The notes under the pieces: model-generated
What the model was told of the DNA's origin: nothing
What the model saw: the letters and a program-made list of their open reading frames with translations, nothing else
Databases searched by the model: none
Made by a program: the position numbers and the translations under genes
NCBI RefSeq assembly: GCF_000331515.1
Contig: NZ_AMZO01000002.1
Span: forward strand, 401,976 to 465,975
Origin: Photobacterium marinum
Lineage (GTDB): Bacteria > Pseudomonadota > Gammaproteobacteria > Enterobacterales > Vibrionaceae
Direction: 5' to 3'
DNA length: 64,000 bases
Shown: one piece after another, positions 62,643 to 64,000 of the stretch
Position numbering within the stretch: position 1 is the first letter of the stretch
Layout of the letters: every line of letters begins with the position of its first letter

Positions 62643-63668
62643 TTAACTTGCTTCGACAACACAGGTTGCATAGAGCAGGGCAAGCGGACGATAGTCATCG
62701 GGGCGGCCACTGCGAATGTTCAAGGTCCTTATTTCACCTGAATACGTGTTCAGGGTATTGCTCCAGTAGTTGGCTTTAATCGGCCAGCGATGTCGCAGCA
62801 GGTAGTGCTGGCCATGGGTGTGGAGATACTGTAGCTCAGCAATGGTCGGTAACCTCAGGCCGAAACGTTTGCACCAACTTTCGGCTGTCGTGAAGTTGAC
62901 TTTTGACCAGTAGATGTTTTGTTCCCGAACAAACATCGGCGGCATTTCTTCAGTCGAGTTGATAGTCATCGGGAGATGATACTTCAAGTTATTGAAAGTA
63001 AATGAGTAGATAGCAGAGTTAAGAATCACTCTGTTTTCTACAAGAATGCTGTGCTTACCAGTGTCAGATTTTTGGTTTGCCGACTCAGTCGGTTTTGTTG
63101 CGGGTTTAGCTTTAGCTTGGGCTTTTTGAGTAACAGGTTTGGCTGGTTGTTGGGGAGCGGTACTTGGTACTACTTCTGGTATGCGTGGTTTTAAGATAGT
63201 AGTAGCTAGTGGAGTAATTAGCCCAGCCTGTCCTGTTACTGTGATTTTATGAGCCGTTTGGCGAATGAAGGTTTTATCTATATTGAAACGCTCAAGTTGC
63301 CGTTGCGCTTTTTCTGCTAATTGGTGATCTTCAAATGGGCCGATAACGCAACGGTATTTGTCATTATCCGGAACCAGATAGCTGTTATGAGAAAACAAAC
63401 GATTGATTGCTTTGGTCAGGTTTTGGTTTGGTAGTGATTGACTGTAGTTGCACTGAAGCCAAAAACTGCTTTCACTATCTCGAGGTTCGCGTCCCCATAG
63501 CCCTTTACCGATATCACATTGGGAATTGAGGATCTGCCAGCCTGAGTCGCTGCGTTCAATCAGACAATGGGTAGGAGATGGTTCTGCTGCAATGGTGTTG
63601 TATGAAAACAGCATCGCGACAGTTGATGACAACCAAAAAAAGTGCTGTTTGATTTTTCGACAGATCAT
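62643..63668 (-). CDS. Exported SPOR-like protein with a C-terminal Lcl/FGE-like domain
   Basis: About 341 residues from ATG 63668, which gives a clear signal peptide (FFWLSSTVAMLFSYNTIAA); the frame extends to 63749. A SPOR-like segment (LWLQCNYSQSLPNQNLTKAI ... YRCVIGPFEDHQLAEKAQRQLERF) suggests binding to denuded peptidoglycan at division sites. A Pro/Lys/Ala/Gln-rich linker follows, then a domain with YWSKVNFTTAESWCKRFGLRLPTIAELQYL that resembles DUF1566/FGE-type folds. Role unknown, likely periplasmic or surface. Monocistronic. Confidence 0.72.
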   Translation of the reverse strand: MICRKIKQHFFWLSSTVAMLFSYNTIAAEPSPTHCLIERSDSGWQILNSQCDIGKGLWGREPRDSESSFWLQCNYSQSLPNQNLTKAINRLFSHNSYLVPDNDKYRCVIGPFEDHQLAEKAQRQLERFNIDKTFIRQTAHKITVTGQAGLITPLATTILKPRIPEVVPSTAPQQPAKPVTQKAQAKAKPATKPTESANQKSDTGKHSILVENRVILNSAIYSFTFNNLKYHLPMTINSTEEMPPMFVREQNIYWSKVNFTTAESWCKRFGLRLPTIAELQYLHTHGQHYLLRHRWPIKANYWSNTLNTYSGEIRTLNIRSGRPDDYRPLALLYATCVVEAS

Positions 63669-63948
63669 GGCGCTTCTAACTCGGTGAAAATGCATATGCA
63701 GGAATACCAGAACATAAAAGGTGTCACAAATACGTGAAATATCAAACACAAGTATATAAATCTATAACTATTTGTACCGAAATTGAGGGCGAGCGCAAGA
63801 AATATTGCGGCTTAGTATCAATCTGGAGGCATATGCCTAGGTGGCTAGTGTGATTAGCTTTTGACTTCTATCTATATGCTTGTAAAGCTTAAATAATCAT
63901 CTTTTTGAGTTACGTTTGCGTTGTTGCTATTTGTTATCCAAAAAAAGC

Positions 63949-63977
63949 TTTACAGTAAAAAATGAAAAACGTATTAT
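63949..63977 (+). promoter_or_regulatory. Sigma-70 promoter of the tRNA at the window end
   Basis: TTTACA (63949-63954), exactly 17 bases, TATTAT (63972-63977), then CCACCGC before the mature tRNA start at 63991. The C/G-rich discriminator is typical of stringently controlled stable RNA. Confidence 0.75.
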
Positions 63978-63990
63978 CCACCGCACTTAC

Positions 63991-64000
63991 GGAGAGATGG
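63991..64000 (+). tRNA. Probable tRNA-Ser, 3' truncated by the window end
   Basis: Only ten bases are visible, GGAGAGATGG. This is the usual 5' acceptor start of a bacterial tRNA-Ser, 13 bases after a strong -10 box. The anticodon is outside the window. Confidence 0.6.

Noticed and set aside
1..64000. CRISPR array, prophage, integron or insertion sequence
   Set aside because: No regularly spaced repeats, transposase, integrase or phage structural genes were seen; the only clear direct repeats are tRNA-related.

Overview
This window reads as chromosome from a marine gammaproteobacterium of the family Vibrionaceae. The best evidence is the carboxynorspermidine operon (diaminobutyrate aminotransferase/decarboxylase fusion, carboxynorspermidine dehydrogenase, NspC), the identical tRNA-Cys genes and the GH18 chitinase. 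The conserved uvrY-uvrC-pgsA and rlmI-acyP-tusE-yccA gene orders also fit. A Photobacterium-like genome is plausible, but the genus is inferred, not shown. I see no prophage, insertion sequence, rRNA operon or CRISPR array.

Layout. Bases 1-3250: uvrY (5' truncated), uvrC, pgsA and a lone tRNA-Cys. 3587-8868: a D-lactate-dehydrogenase-type flavin/Fe-S enzyme, a LysR regulator and a PTS IIC-like membrane protein with a possible leader peptide. 9100-15190: the norspermidine operon, with a structured leader, a short upstream reading frame and hairpins in both intercistronic gaps. 15280-16552: two tRNA operons (Cys-Gly-Leu-Gly-Cys and Cys-Leu-Cys) related by duplication. 17046-22850: two GGDEF proteins, one fused to a flavodiiron-like oxygen/NO-sensor fold, and a large secreted repeat protein. 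23073-25818: eptA-dgkA lipid A modification and a small YgjV-like membrane protein.

Bases 26253-38204 hold what looks like a neutral-lipid (wax ester) locus. It contains an acetyl-CoA hydrolase/transferase, a small Cys-rich protein, a phasin, a WS/DGAT acyltransferase, a metalloprotease-like lipoprotein, acyl-CoA-binding protein, a two-domain fatty acyl-CoA reductase, a GMC alcohol oxidoreductase and an alpha/beta hydrolase. Together they could reduce acyl-CoA to fatty alcohol, esterify it, coat the granule and later release and oxidise the products.

Bases 38305-42312 are an arsenate locus: an ArsC-type reductase fused to a cysteine-free ArsR helix, a dual-specificity-like phosphatase, GAPDH and ArsJ. 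Two matching 20-bp operator-like palindromes lie in front of its two transcription units. Bases 42527-56514 carry a PAS-GGDEF-EAL protein, a HAD phosphatase, alanine dehydrogenase, an L,D-transpeptidase, a chitinase, an EAL-like/HDOD protein, a YccT-like protein and a TauE/SafE permease. Bases 56541-63668 carry rlmI, a chemotaxis receptor, acyP, tusE, yccA, an inner-membrane-tethered solute-binding lipoprotein and a SPOR-like exported protein. The last ten bases appear to be the start of a tRNA-Ser gene behind a strong promoter.

The most promising items for new biology are the RNA architecture of the norspermidine operon, the wax ester locus, the ArsC-ArsR fusion with its twin operators, and the flavodiiron-GGDEF fusion.
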